A DNA stretch of 64,000 bases from MFD04580-c1 sp963702995 (GCA_963702995.1 OY969783.1:3224001-3288000), one strand, 5' to 3'; shown: positions 10,307 through 19,066, counted from the stretch's first letter. Notes: generated from the sequence alone by a model not told the origin. Program-made: numbers and translations.

Positions 10307-10370
10307 CGCTCCCGTGCGGACCTTCCGGCTGCATCGCGCCGTTTGAGTGCGAAGGTCCGCACGGGAGGCG
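10307..10370. terminator. Hairpin between convergent genes
   Basis: The arm CGCTCCCGTGCGGACCTT (10307-10324) pairs with AAGGTCCGCACGGGAGGCG (10352-10370) across a 27-base loop, with one bulge. It lies between the 3' ends of the DUF4337 and response regulator genes, so it can serve as a bidirectional terminator. It has no U-tract, so the terminator role is inferred from position. Confidence 0.55.
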
Positions 10371-10455
10371 ATTGCGTCGCCGGTAGACGGGGCGCCGATC
10401 GACGCCTCCCGTCCGGACCCCACACCGGCATTCGCGGCGTTGGAGAGCGACGCGT

Positions 10456-11199
10456 TCATTCCGAAGCGGCCGCCTGCTTCTGGTACTGGGCGAGCCGGTA
10501 GTAAAGCTTGCGGATGCTGATCCCCAACTCGGACGCCGTGGCGGCGCGGTTGCCGCCGTGGCGCTCGAGGATCGCCATGATCGTCTGACGCTCCACCGCT
10601 TCCATCGACAGCGCCTCGCTCCCCTCGCGCGGCGGGAACTCCAATCCCCGGCGGCGCCTGTTCGGCTCGTGCGGGCCGTTGTTGGAACCGTCGCCGTAGC
10701 CGTCGGCGGCCGCGGGCGATGCCTCGTCGTCTTCGCCGCTTTCTTCATCTTCGCCGGGGCGAAGCTCCTCCGGGCTGGGCAAGGACGGCCCGACCAGCGG
10801 CGATTGGGCCTGCAAAAGACGCTGGAACGCGCGGCCCAGCGCGATCTCCAGGTCCCCCAGGGCGCACGGTTTGGTCAGGAAATCGACCACGTCGAGGTGG
10901 ATCGCCCGCCGCGCGGCGTCGAGGTCGCCGAACCCGGTCAGAATGATCCCCTGGGACAACGGGTAGTGCTGCCGCACGTGCTTAAGCAGATCGAGCCCGC
11001 TCTGGCCAGGGAGGTTCAGGTCCACGATCAGCACGGGGAAGGGTTGGCGTTCCAGCAGGCGCTGCGCCTGCTCGGCCGACGCGACGCCGGTCGGCTGGAA
11101 GCCCATCTCCCGCATCGCCCGGACGAGCATCTCGCGAAGACGGGCCTCGTCTTCTACCAGCAAGACCGGCTGCCCGATCGGGCCGCGAATCTGTTTCAT
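10456..11199 (-). CDS. Response regulator with Fis-type DNA-binding domain, no AAA+ domain
   Basis: The output partner of the histidine kinase just upstream on the same strand (65 bases between them). The receiver domain (residues ~13-125) has the acidic pocket VEDE, phospho-acceptor Asp60 in LIVDLNLPGQSG and Lys110 in FLTKP. A low-complexity acidic linker (residues ~140-200) leads to a Fis-like helix-turn-helix near residues 205-240 (RHGGNRAATASELGISIRKL). This is the RegA/ActR/PrrA layout, a receiver joined directly to HTH_8 without the sigma-54 ATPase module. The ATG at 11199 was chosen because GGAGG lies nine bases upstream. Target genes are unknown. Confidence 0.92.
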   Translation of the reverse strand: MKQIRGPIGQPVLLVEDEARLREMLVRAMREMGFQPTGVASAEQAQRLLERQPFPVLIVDLNLPGQSGLDLLKHVRQHYPLSQGIILTGFGDLDAARRAIHLDVVDFLTKPCALGDLEIALGRAFQRLLQAQSPLVGPSLPSPEELRPGEDEESGEDDEASPAAADGYGDGSNNGPHEPNRRRRGLEFPPREGSEALSMEAVERQTIMAILERHGGNRAATASELGISIRKLYYRLAQYQKQAAASE

Positions 11200-11264
11200 G
11201 GTGCAACCTCCGACGTAGCCAGCCCCGACCCCCCGGTCGCCTTTCCCAACGGCCCTTGACCCGC

Positions 11265-12944
11265 TCAAGCCGGCGCCGCGGCACGGAACCGCGCCGGAAG
11301 CCGGACCGTGAAACGGGCGCCCTTGCCGGGCCCGGCGCTCTCGGCGCTGATGCGCCCGCCATGGCTCTCCACGATCGCATGCGTGATCGAGAGCCCCAGC
11401 CCCGTCCCTCGCGCGCTCCCGGCCCGGTCGGCCCGCCGGGCGGTAAAGAACGGCTCAAACACATGCCGAAGCACTTCCGGCACCATCCCCTGGCCATTGT
11501 CGCGCACCGCCAGCACCACCCAGTCGCCCGCGCAACGCGCCTCAATGCTCACCTCGCCGCCCTCCGCCGGGGCCGACTGCAAAGCGTTGATCGTCAGGTT
11601 CAGCAGCACCTGCTTCATTTCCGTCAGGTTCGCCTGCACCTCCAGCGGGCCGGAGTCGTCGATCTCCAGGCTCACCCGTCGATCGCGGTAGTCCTTCAGC
11701 CCGCGGGTCATGCTCGCGACGTCGCGCACGACGCCGCACAGGTCCAAAGGCTCGCGGCTCTCCTTGCCGTCGCGCAAAAGGGAAAGAAGCTTCTCCGTGA
11801 TCTCCTTGCAGCGAAACACTTCGTCGCGAATCACCCGCAGGCTCTCCCGCGCCTCGTCCGCGCCGGCCTCGCCAAGCGGCAGTCGATCCGCCTCGAGCTG
11901 GCGGCCGGTCAGCTCGGCATAGCCCGAAATGACGTTCAGCGGGTTGTTGATCTCATGCGCCACGCCCGCCGCCAGGAACCCGACACTCGCCATCCGCTCG
12001 GACCGGACCAGCTCCCGGCTCTTCTCGCGGACCTGGTCTTCCAGACGCTTGTAGAAGCCGTCAAGCTCCCTGGCCATCCGGTTGAAATCGGCCGCCAGAT
12101 CCTGGAACTCCCGGGTCGAGCCCATGCTCGGCGGGTCGATCGCCTCGCCGAACTGGGCACCCGAGATTCGGGCGACCCCGTCGCGCAGCCGCTGCAACGG
12201 AACCATGACCAGCCGGTCCTGCCCGAAGCCGAGCCCCGCCGCCGCCAGGATGCCAACCATCGACATCACGCCGATCAGCGTCAGGTTGAGCGCCACGCGG
12301 TCCGCCGCGGCCCGATTGCGCGCACCGATAAACCGGACACAGTCATCCGCGACGCGGTCGATGTCGGCGATCGCCAGGTCGGCCTGATCGCGAAGCGCCG
12401 CGCTCGACGCGGCCGATGCGCCTGGCGAAGCCGAACTCGGCGAAGGCGAAGCCAAGACCGGCAACACCGAAGCCGCGGGGGACAACGGCAAAGCCGCGGG
12501 GGAAATCGGCAAAGCCGTGGGGGAAATCGGCAAAGCCGCGGCGGCCGGCGCTCCCTGAACCCGATCGAGGATGGTCTGAAGCCGCTCCCGCGCCGACGCG
12601 GCCGATGCGTTGATCGGGCCATAGGCCTGGCGCATCGACGCGTCCGCGGCGGCCGCGTCCCCGTACCCTTGTCCGATCCGGATAAACTGATCGATCGCGC
12701 CAATCACTTCAGATAAGTGCCTGACCAGCACGTCCCGGTTTTCCACCGGCGCCGCGAGCAGGCCGCGCACCGTCCCCAGGTTGACGGCGATCCCGGCGAC
12801 ATTGCGAAGCTCGGCATAGGCGCTGCGCGGCAGGTCAACTTCTTCCCGAAGCGCCTCGAGCCGCCAGGCCGAAATGCCGCCGGCAATCAGCAACATGCCG
12901 ACCAGGCCCAGGTTATGAATCAGGAACCGGCGCCGAAGAGTCAT
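11265..12944 (-). CDS. Membrane sensor histidine kinase with Pro/Ser-repeat sensor region
   Basis: The sensor kinase of a two-component system. A first transmembrane helix (residues ~8-26) is followed by a ~190-residue extracytoplasmic sensor, a second transmembrane helix (~220-242), HAMP (~245-300), a coiled linker, HisKA with His330 in GVAHEINNPLN, and an ATPase domain with N box (NLTINALQSA), G1 (DNGQGM), F box (FEPFF) and G2 (GTGLGLS). The sensor contains three to four heptapeptide units such as ALPISPT/ALPISPA/ALPLSPA encoded by a 21-bp repeat. The H-box with NNPLN is typical of the NtrB-like class that pairs with Fis-type regulators. The gene precedes the regulator in an operon. Confidence 0.93.
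   Translation of the reverse strand: MTLRRRFLIHNLGLVGMLLIAGGISAWRLEALREEVDLPRSAYAELRNVAGIAVNLGTVRGLLAAPVENRDVLVRHLSEVIGAIDQFIRIGQGYGDAAAADASMRQAYGPINASAASARERLQTILDRVQGAPAAAALPISPTALPISPAALPLSPAASVLPVLASPSPSSASPGASAASSAALRDQADLAIADIDRVADDCVRFIGARNRAAADRVALNLTLIGVMSMVGILAAAGLGFGQDRLVMVPLQRLRDGVARISGAQFGEAIDPPSMGSTREFQDLAADFNRMARELDGFYKRLEDQVREKSRELVRSERMASVGFLAAGVAHEINNPLNVISGYAELTGRQLEADRLPLGEAGADEARESLRVIRDEVFRCKEITEKLLSLLRDGKESREPLDLCGVVRDVASMTRGLKDYRDRRVSLEIDDSGPLEVQANLTEMKQVLLNLTINALQSAPAEGGEVSIEARCAGDWVVLAVRDNGQGMVPEVLRHVFEPFFTARRADRAGSARGTGLGLSITHAIVESHGGRISAESAGPGKGARFTVRLPARFRAAAPA
12471..12540 (-). repeat. 21-bp tandem repeat in kinase sensor region
   Basis: Three to four units resembling GGGGAAATCGGCAAAGCCG (plus-strand reading) encode the Pro/Ser/Ala heptapeptides of the periplasmic sensor. 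The period is divisible by three. Copy-number change would lengthen a flexible linker without breaking the kinase. Confidence 0.85.
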
Positions 12945-13445
12945 GGTGGTCTCGGAGGACGAGAATCCAAGGCGGAGTTAAAACGCCCTTCGCAAAGCTC
13001 GCGATCGGGCGTGTGGGCGGCCCCATTGCCCGGTCGGGTCACGCAGATCGATCCGCCGCGCAGACCGTGATAGCGCCCCGCGCCGCCCCCGCGATATCGC
13101 GCGGCGCGACGGGGCCGGGAGTGAGGGCGGCCCAAATCCTACGTTTCAATCAAGAGACGCCGCGCGGCCTGCAAACTTTGCAGAATGGAGGGTCAGATTC
13201 AGAAACAACGGTCTAACTCTGGCCAGAATCGCCGTGCGTCCACGACCCCGTTGACCCAAGCGGCCGCCGAAGCGACGGGCCATCGGAGCACAAGTTTAAC
13301 AACCCGGGCACCCACTTTCGCCGAGAACGGTGATAGATTGAAAAAGTGGTTCGGATCGAACTCCGCCGCCGGGAGCGGCCGCCGAAACGATCTTACGAAT
13401 CGCTAACAGCCATCGGTTTGTCGCCCGACGAGGGAATGGCCCGCC
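12945..13445. other. Divergent intergenic region, no gene seen
   Basis: About 500 bases separate the kinase start (minus) from the pseudopilin start (plus), so promoters for both should lie here. No convincing -35/-10 pair or gene was found. The only small structure is CCCACTTTC near 13311 with the near-complementary GAAAAAGTGG near 13337. Confidence 0.5.
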
Positions 13446-14234
13446 ATGTCTCAACGCGACCGATCCATCGTTCGACCAGGGTTCACCCTGGGGTTCACCC
13501 TCGTTGAAGCCATCGTGGTGATCGGCATCCTCGCGCTCCTGATCGGGATCCTGCTCCCGGTCATCTCAAGCGTGCGGGAGCAGTCGCGCCGGGCCACTGA
13601 TATGAGCAACCTCCGTCAGCTCACCCGCGCATGTCTCCAATATGCCTCGGAGGATAACGACGCTTGGCCGGTCGGGCGCCTGCAAAGCCCTGCTGCGAAG
13701 GCGGACGACTATACGTGGCTCAGCTACACGTCATGCTGGCAGCCCCTCGTCCAGGCGAACCCCGCGATAGGCCACATCAACTCCTGCCAGAGCGTGCTGG
13801 CCGGGTACGCCGACATTGATGATTTCGGCGTGCCCGGGTCGCCGACGTCGCCCGGCTACTCGAAGGGGTACGGGGCGGCCGCCACATACCCCAATGACTG
13901 CACCGTCGGCTGGGTCTACTGGGGCGGGCGGGCCGATCTGATCACCAACGGGATCACAACCTATCGCAGCCCCCGGCGCTCCGGCCAGCGCCTCTCCCCC
14001 AGTTCGCAAACCCTTTGGACCTGCTGGTGCTGGGACTCCAACGGGAACAACACGCCCTCGGTCTGCCCGCACGTCCGTTCCACCTATCGCGAATACCCGG
14101 CGGGCCAGCGGCTCGCGCCGCCACCGGACGGTTTGTGCGTCGGCCTGACCGATGGCTCGGCCACGTTCGCCCGCTGGGACGAGATGATCATCGTCACCCA
14201 GTCGAACGGCTATAAGCTCTACTACCTCCCGTAA
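13446..14234 (+). CDS. Type II-like pseudopilin (prepilin N-terminal methylation protein)
   Basis: An exported pseudopilin of the large planctomycete family related to DUF1559. The N-terminus has the prepilin peptidase site and hydrophobic helix, GFTLVEAIVVIGILALLIGI, with Glu+5. After the helix comes SVREQSRRATDMSNLRQLTR, the usual start of the globular domain. A 12-bp duplication (13479-13490 and 13491-13502) makes the cleavage region read GFTLGFTLVE, so two candidate Gly-Phe sites exist. The globular part is rich in aromatic residues and ends YKLYYLP. Planctomycetes carry many such proteins, most outside a secretion operon; here no secretion genes adjoin. The partner machinery is unknown. 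Confidence 0.9.
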   Translation: MSQRDRSIVRPGFTLGFTLVEAIVVIGILALLIGILLPVISSVREQSRRATDMSNLRQLTRACLQYASEDNDAWPVGRLQSPAAKADDYTWLSYTSCWQPLVQANPAIGHINSCQSVLAGYADIDDFGVPGSPTSPGYSKGYGAAATYPNDCTVGWVYWGGRADLITNGITTYRSPRRSGQRLSPSSQTLWTCWCWDSNGNNTPSVCPHVRSTYREYPAGQRLAPPPDGLCVGLTDGSATFARWDEMIIVTQSNGYKLYYLP

Positions 14235-14420
14235 CCTCGGCCGCGTCACGCCGCGCCTTGGTGATTGCGGAAGGCGACCACCGGCGCCTTTCTTGGCGGC
14301 CGCCGTTTCTGCAATCTTTGCAGCAATAAATTGAACCCACCTACCGTGACGGCGTCATCGGCCCGGAGGCCGTATGCCTCGGGCCACGCAGGGCCTCACA
14401 CACCCAAACAGGGAGCCACC

Positions 14421-15481
14421 ATGGTCGGGAAGAACTTGTGCCGCGCGTCGCTCATCGAGACGCTGGAAGGCCGCCAGTTGATGTCGGCGACGCTCTTCGT
14501 CCAACACAACCTCGTCTCCGACGGCGCAGTGCCGGCGGATCACATCGACAAGAACCTAGTGAACCCGTGGGGCGTCTCGGCCGACGACACCGCCGGCGCG
14601 GCGTGGGTCTCGGACAATGGGACGGGGCTGTCCACACTGTACGATTTCGGCACCGGGTCGCCCGTGCCGCTGGTGGTGCGGATCCCCGGCCGCAACGGCC
14701 CGGGGGCGCCGACGGGGCAGGCGTTCCTGAAGCAGGGGACGAACTTCAACTTCAGCAGCGGCGGCAAGTCGGGCGCCGCCGTCTTCGTCTTCGCGTCGGA
14801 GGACGGGGTGATCTCGGCGTGGAATCCGGCGGTCTCGCTAAACAACGCAGTCGTCACTTACACCGGCAGCGCCAACTCGCTGTACAAGGGCCTCGCGGCG
14901 GCGACGGTCGGCGGGGTCCCCTACTTGTATGCCGCGAATTTCGGCACCGGGCAGGTGGATGTGTTCGACACCCACTTCCACCGCGTGACCGAGTTCGGCA
15001 AGTTCCTCGACCCGACCGTTCCGAACGGGTTCACGCCGTTCAACGTTCAAAACGTCGATGGGAAGCTCTTCGTGACCTATGCGGCCCGTGCGACCGGCGC
15101 CCACGATGAGACGCACGGCGCGGGGCTCGGCTATGTCGCCGAGTTCAACGCCGGCGGCCGCCTCATTCGCCACTATCAGCACACCGCCGCGATGAACGCC
15201 CCCTGGGGCGTCTCCCGAGCGCCGCGCACGTTCGGGGCCTTCGCGGGCGACGTGCTGGTCGGACAGTTCGGAAGCGGCGAGATCCTCGCCTTCAATCACA
15301 AGACCGGGAAGCTCGACGGCACGCTCGACGGCGCGAATGGGAAACCGATCGTCATCAGCGGCCTCTGGCCCTGAGCCTCGGCGACTCGTTCGCCACCAGC
15401 CACACGATCTTCTTCACCGCCGGCATCAACGACGAACAGGACGGCCTGTTCGGCAGCCTGGACGCGCTGATGAAAAAGTGA
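14421..15481 (+). CDS. TIGR03118 family beta-propeller protein with planctomycete N-terminal signal, one frameshift
   Basis: The TIGR03118 family comprises exported proteins of unknown function with NHL-like propeller repeats. The chain begins with LIETLEGRQLMSATLFV, the LExRxLMS-type signal seen at the N-terminus of many planctomycete surface proteins, then NLVSDGAVPADHIDKNLVNP, WGVSADDTAG and FVFASEDGVISAWNP. The frame breaks at 15367-15372: CTGGCCC should read CTGGGCCC, giving GLWALSLGDSFATSHTIFFT and the family C-terminus DGLFGSLDALMKK, ending at 15481. The ATG at 14421 follows GGGAGCC and is the last start before the signal. Localisation is probably the cell surface or periplasm. Confidence 0.88.
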
Positions 15482-15557
15482 TCGGCGCCTGAAGGAACAG
15501 AACCGCGAGTGGACCGACGCGGCCGCGTGATCGCCCGCATCCGGCACAACCGAACGC

Positions 15558-15664
15558 GCAAAAAAAAGAAACGGAAGGCGTCCGATCCGGATGCCTTCCG
15601 CTTTCTTCCTTACCGCGTTCCCTTGATCTCTTCCTTGGGGTTTCGTGCTTCGGATTTGCGATTT
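15558..15664. repeat. Inverted repeat family I, copy 1, with terminator-like hairpin
   Basis: A purine-rich left half containing AAGAAACGGAAGGC (15566-15579) pairs with GCCTTCCGCTTTCTT (15593-15607). The right half continues into TTCGTGCTTCGGATTTGCG. The GTGCTTCGGATTT phrase recurs in four other intergenic spacers (33.1, 37.1, 43.5 and 54.2 kb). It lies between the convergent TIGR03118 and isomerase genes, so a bidirectional terminator role is plausible. Confidence 0.75.
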
Positions 15665-15675
15665 CTTTTGCCCGC

Positions 15676-17028
15676 TTACGGCTTCTTCGCCGGCGCGCTG
15701 GCCGCCGCGCCCGGCTGCGGCTCTACAGGCATCGGCGGCCCGAAGAACCCAGTGTCGATATCGGCCTTGTGGGCCTTACGAAGCATGTCGATCAGTTCCG
15801 TCGTCTTCTGGGCGCGAGCTGCGCTTTGATCGGATCGGCCAGCTTCTCCGGGGTGTCGAACCGTTCCAGAACCTGAATAATGTGCCAGCCGAACGGCGTC
15901 TTGACGGGGGCGCTGATCTCGTTTTCCTTCAGTGAGAACGCCGCCTGCGAGAACGGGGCGACCATTCGCGCGCGGGTGAAGCTCCCCAGGTCGCCGCCGT
16001 CCGCGCCCGAGCCGGTGTCGTCCGACTCCTCGCGGGCGATCTTGGCGAAGTCGCCTCCCGCCTTGAGCCGCTTGGCGACGTCCTCGGCCTTGGCCTTCGC
16101 CTGCTCTTCGTTCAGTTCCTTGCGCGAAGGGTCCTGCGGGACGCGCGAGCCTGGCGTGCGGATCAGCACGTGACGGGCATGCACCCGCTCCAGGTCCGCC
16201 TTGTGCTCATCGTAATACTTTTTGACCGCCGACGCGTCCACATCGTCCTTGACGCTGTTGATCAGCGCCTGCGCCAGCACCTGGTCGCGAACAGACTCAA
16301 TCTGCCGCTTGACCTTGGGCGCATCCTCCAGCCTGCGATTCTTCGCCTCGGCCGACAGCAGCTTCATCTTCACGAGGTAGTCCGCCAGCTCCCGGCGGCC
16401 GGGGCCGCGCGCCATGGCCTGGTCCTGCTGCGGCAGGTCATCCACGAACGCATTGAAGTCATCAACAGTCACCTTGTCTTCGCCGACGCTGATGATGACT
16501 TTGTTCCCATCCGGGCTGGATGGGCCGGTGGTCGCCACGGGGCCGGTCGTTGGCGCGGCGGCAAACGTTGGCGCGGCGGGCGGTGCTGCAGCCGACCGGC
16601 GCCGGAGCAGGCACCGGGGCCGGCACGGGCGACGGCGTCGGCGCCGGCACGGGAGCCGGAACGGGGGCGGGGACGGGTGTCGGGATCGGCGCGGGTGACG
16701 GCGCCGGCGTTGGCGCGGGGACCGGCGTCGGCGCGGGGACCGGCGTTGGCGCGGGAATGGGCGCTGGAACGGGCGTTGGCGCGGGCGACGCCAGCGGAAC
16801 GTTGGCAGGTATCGCGGGCGCGGCGTGGGCTTGGTTCGGCGTCGCGGCCGAGATGACCGCGCCGGCGGCCCGATCGTCGGCCGACGCCGCGGTCGGTGCA
16901 ACGGCGCGGGCGGGCTCGGGAGCGCGGTCGGCCCGAAGGAGTTCGGAAACGACGGGCATAGAGACGGCCGCCGTCGCGGCCAGGATCAGCGCGTAGCGCA
17001 CCGTAAGCTTTCGAGTGTCCGGGTTCAC
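15676..17028 (-). CDS. Parvulin-type peptidyl-prolyl isomerase with Pro-Ala linker, two frameshifts
   Basis: A periplasmic PpiC/SurA-like chaperone. A membrane anchor (VRYALILAATAAVSMPVV) is followed by a long linker of PAP, PVPAP and PTPVPAP units, then a SurA-like N domain (VTVDDFNAFVDDLP) and a rotamase domain with HARHVLIRTPGS, DFAKIAREESDDTGSGADGG, DLGSFTRARMVAPF and TPFGWHIIQV. Breaks at ~16591 (one extra base) and ~15811-15815 (one missing base) separate the pieces. The corrected tail reads AAQKTTELIDMLRKAHKADI and stops at 15676. The GTG at 17028 was preferred because GGAG lies eight bases upstream; an ATG at 17073 is the alternative. Confidence 0.87.
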
Positions 17029-17260
17029 GATCAGCGCTCCGAGGGTACGTCGGTGAGGCCCTTCGCAGGCCATCGCCGGGCCGCCGCCCGTGGGTTGGGC
17101 CATGCACGACCAGATGCAAAAGTAAGCTGTTCCCCGCCCGGGGTCAGGCGTTTGCAGCCCGACTAATCTACCTGCCGTCGTCGTCAGTGCAATCGCGAAA
17201 GTTTCGGCCCGCACGGCGAGTTCTGGCCCTGTTTTTCGGCGGTATCCCGTCGAGGCATCG

Positions 17261-17311
17261 GGGCGGTTGACCACGCCACCGCGTGATGCGACGCGGTGAA
17301 CCAGGCCCTAC
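17261..17311. repeat. Inverted repeat family A, copy 2
   Basis: Shares the exact 20-base core CCACGCCACCGCGTGATGCG with the copy at 866-921. Its diverged arms still end in CCCTAC on the right. It lies in the ~460-base spacer between the isomerase and DinB-like genes; the rest of that spacer shows no gene. Confidence 0.75.
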
Positions 17312-17490
17312 ATTTCTTTCGGGCCGCTGGTCAGAACACGTATCGCCACAAAAGACGGCCCCGCCCCGCGCGGCGCTTCCGGCGCCCCATTGCCTTGCGC
17401 GATCGACGCAAGGCCCTCCGGCCGGGCCTACGATCAAAGGCAACTGAATGTCCGCGGCACGACCGTCGCCGCCTAACCCACGGAACTCAC

Positions 17491-17988
17491 ATGCCGACCG
17501 CTCAAGACGTGATCTGTTTCGGATTGAAAGCCTCTCGCTCGATGGTGGAGGCGTTCACCCACGACCTGACCCCCGAGGAATCGCTTCATCGCCCGACGCC
17601 AGAGGCCAACTGCGCCGCGTGGCTCCTCGGCCACCTGGCGTCGTCGGACCGCCGCGTCGCGACATTCGTGTTCAAGGCCGACCCCGCGTCGCTGCCGGCA
17701 TTACCCGACGGCTTCGAAGCCCGCTTCGGCCGCGACGCCGACGCTCCCAAGGCCGCTAGCTTTGGCGACACCGCGATCCTGCTCCCCCTCGCCCTGGCCC
17801 ACCGCGACGTGCTCATCGCCAAGACCGCGGCCGCGACGGACGACTTCCTCGCCCAGCCCGCCGCCCGCCCCAGCCCGCGCTGGCACACCACGGGCGAGAT
17901 GCTGGCCTTCATGGCCCTGCACTGGACGATGCACGCCGGCCAACTCTCCACCATCCGCCGCTCCCTCGGCCGCCCCCCGCTCTTTTGA
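17491..17988 (+). CDS. DinB-like four-helix protein
   Basis: A 165-residue DinB/YfiT superfamily protein, a metal-binding four-helix bundle; members include thiol-dependent S-transferases and damage-inducible proteins. The metal ligands can be placed at His in AWLLGHLASSD, His in LALAHRDVLI and His in ALHWTMHAGQLSTIRR, the usual three-His pattern. There is no signal peptide, so it is cytoplasmic. The ATG at 17491 gives the standard N-terminus (short helix, then FGLKASRSMVEAF). No functional partner is adjacent and the reaction is unknown. Confidence 0.85.
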   Translation: MPTAQDVICFGLKASRSMVEAFTHDLTPEESLHRPTPEANCAAWLLGHLASSDRRVATFVFKADPASLPALPDGFEARFGRDADAPKAASFGDTAILLPLALAHRDVLIAKTAAATDDFLAQPAARPSPRWHTTGEMLAFMALHWTMHAGQLSTIRRSLGRPPLF

Positions 17989-18036
17989 GAACCGGCGGCC
18001 GCTCCACCGTTTCTGACCGCCGCTCGAACCGCTCGT

Positions 18037-18132
18037 ACGAGCCGCGCCCGTCAGGACGCGGGCAGTCGCCGTACTCGGCGACTGCCCGGCCGGAGGAGCG
18101 ACTCGCGCCCGACCGGCGCGCCCCGCTTCCGT
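18037..18132. repeat. Inverted repeat family D, copy 1
   Basis: Begins ACGAGCCGCGCCCGTCA and contains a perfect 12-bp hairpin (GGGCAGTCGCCG...CGGCGACTGCCC, 18060-18087). The right side has CCCCGCTTCCGTACG. The same order of modules recurs at 57465-57576. It lies just after the DinB-like gene, so it may also act as a terminator. Confidence 0.8.
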
Positions 18133-18186
18133 ACGCGCACCTGGGAGTTGGCCTGTCTCCAATCTAAAACCTCGCGCCCCACGGCG

Positions 18187-18317
18187 CAGACCGCTGCTTT
18201 ACCAGACTGTCCAAAAACCCCAAAGATGCCAGCAAATGCTTCGTTTTTCGCTCAAAAACGGCGGTCGTCACGTCGCTGTTACCAGTTTTTCGACAGTCTG
18301 TCACGGTCGCGGCTCGC
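18187..18317. mobile_element. MITE-like element, copy 1 (98-bp core in a 131-bp repeat)
   Basis: The 98-bp core (18203-18300) is bounded by CAGACTGTCCAAAAAC and GTTTTTCGACAGTCTG, terminal inverted repeats matching at 15 of 16 positions. The core encodes no protein. The whole 131-bp unit, including flanks CAGACCGCT on the left and TCACGGTCGCGGCTCGC on the right, recurs with the same length at 49763-49893. The flanks resemble another short repeat into which the core may have inserted. No transposase gene is in the window. Confidence 0.8.
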
Positions 18318-18344
18318 CTGACGCTTTCTCGCGATCACTCCGCA

Positions 18345-18400
18345 TTCAGCCTTCAGCCTTCAGCCTTCAGCCTTCAGCCTTCAGCCTTCAGCCTTCAGCA
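18345..18400. repeat. Heptamer tandem repeat TTCAGCC x8
   Basis: Eight consecutive 7-base units TTCAGCC (the last ends TTCAGCA) occupy exactly 56 bases, 64 bases before the start of the NTPase gene. A 7-base period cannot be coding in one frame. Slippage here would change promoter spacing for the downstream gene. Confidence 0.95.
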
Positions 18401-18463
18401 TTTACCATTCGCCTTCCCCCCGTCCGCTCCCGTTCCTACCGCCCACCGGTTACATTCTTGTGA

Positions 18464-19066
18464 ATGCCTGAAAACCGGCGCATCGTTCTGACCGGTGGCC
18501 CGGGGGCTGGCAAGACGGCCATTTCGTCGGCCATCGCACTCTGCGAGCCCGAGCTTTTCGTCCGCGTCCCTGAGGCGGCAAGCCAGGTGTACACCGCCCT
18601 GGGGACCCGATGGGACCGGCTCGAGCCCGGCGGCCGGCGCGAGGTCCAGCGGCGGATCTTCCGGCTCCAGCGCGATCAGGAGGAACAGTTGGCCGGCGAG
18701 AACCCCGGTAAGGCGCTCCTGCTCGATCGCGGGACCATCGACGGCGCCGCCTACTGGCCCGACGGCGCCGACGCCTACTGGCAAGACCTGGGGACCACCT
18801 ACGACTCGCAGCTTGCCCGGTACGACCAGGTCCTGTGCCTCCAGACCTCGGCGGCGCTGGGGCTCTATGACGGCGATGGCTCCAACCCCTGCCGGTTCGA
18901 GGACGCCGACGCCGCTGTGGCCAACGGCGAGCTTCTGGCACAGCTCTGGTCGGGCCACCTGAACGTACGGTTCGTGCCGGCGTTCAACCGATTCGAAGAC
19001 AAGGTGGCGGCCGCCCGGGCGCTGATTGAGACCGACACCGCGACGCGGCCGCAACCGCGGCGTTGA
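18464..19066 (+). CDS. Small P-loop NTPase, AAA_28/Ttd14-like
   Basis: A 200-residue ATP/GTP-binding protein of the AAA_28 (Ttd14/NadR-kinase-like) group. Walker A is GGPGAGKT at residues 11-18, and the Walker B-like strand is GKALLLDRGTIDGAAYW. The segment QVLCLQTSA and the C-terminal LNVRFVPAFNRFEDKVAAA fit nucleotide-kinase-like folds. In this family the P-loop domain binds nucleotides or phosphorylates a small substrate; the substrate is not known here. The ATG at 18464 follows a heptamer tandem repeat. It stands alone, 52 bases before the cyclase gene, and may be co-transcribed with it. Confidence 0.85.
   Translation: MPENRRIVLTGGPGAGKTAISSAIALCEPELFVRVPEAASQVYTALGTRWDRLEPGGRREVQRRIFRLQRDQEEQLAGENPGKALLLDRGTIDGAAYWPDGADAYWQDLGTTYDSQLARYDQVLCLQTSAALGLYDGDGSNPCRFEDADAAVANGELLAQLWSGHLNVRFVPAFNRFEDKVAAARALIETDTATRPQPRR

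Noticed and set aside
11256..12716. A 486-residue plus-strand frame opposite the histidine kinase
   Set aside because: The kinase has every expected motif; the opposite frame is an Arg/His-rich shadow.
16560..16800. A Gly/Ala-rich plus-strand repeat protein
   Set aside because: It is the complement of the Pro-Ala linker of the isomerase; the minus-strand reading continues into a real domain.
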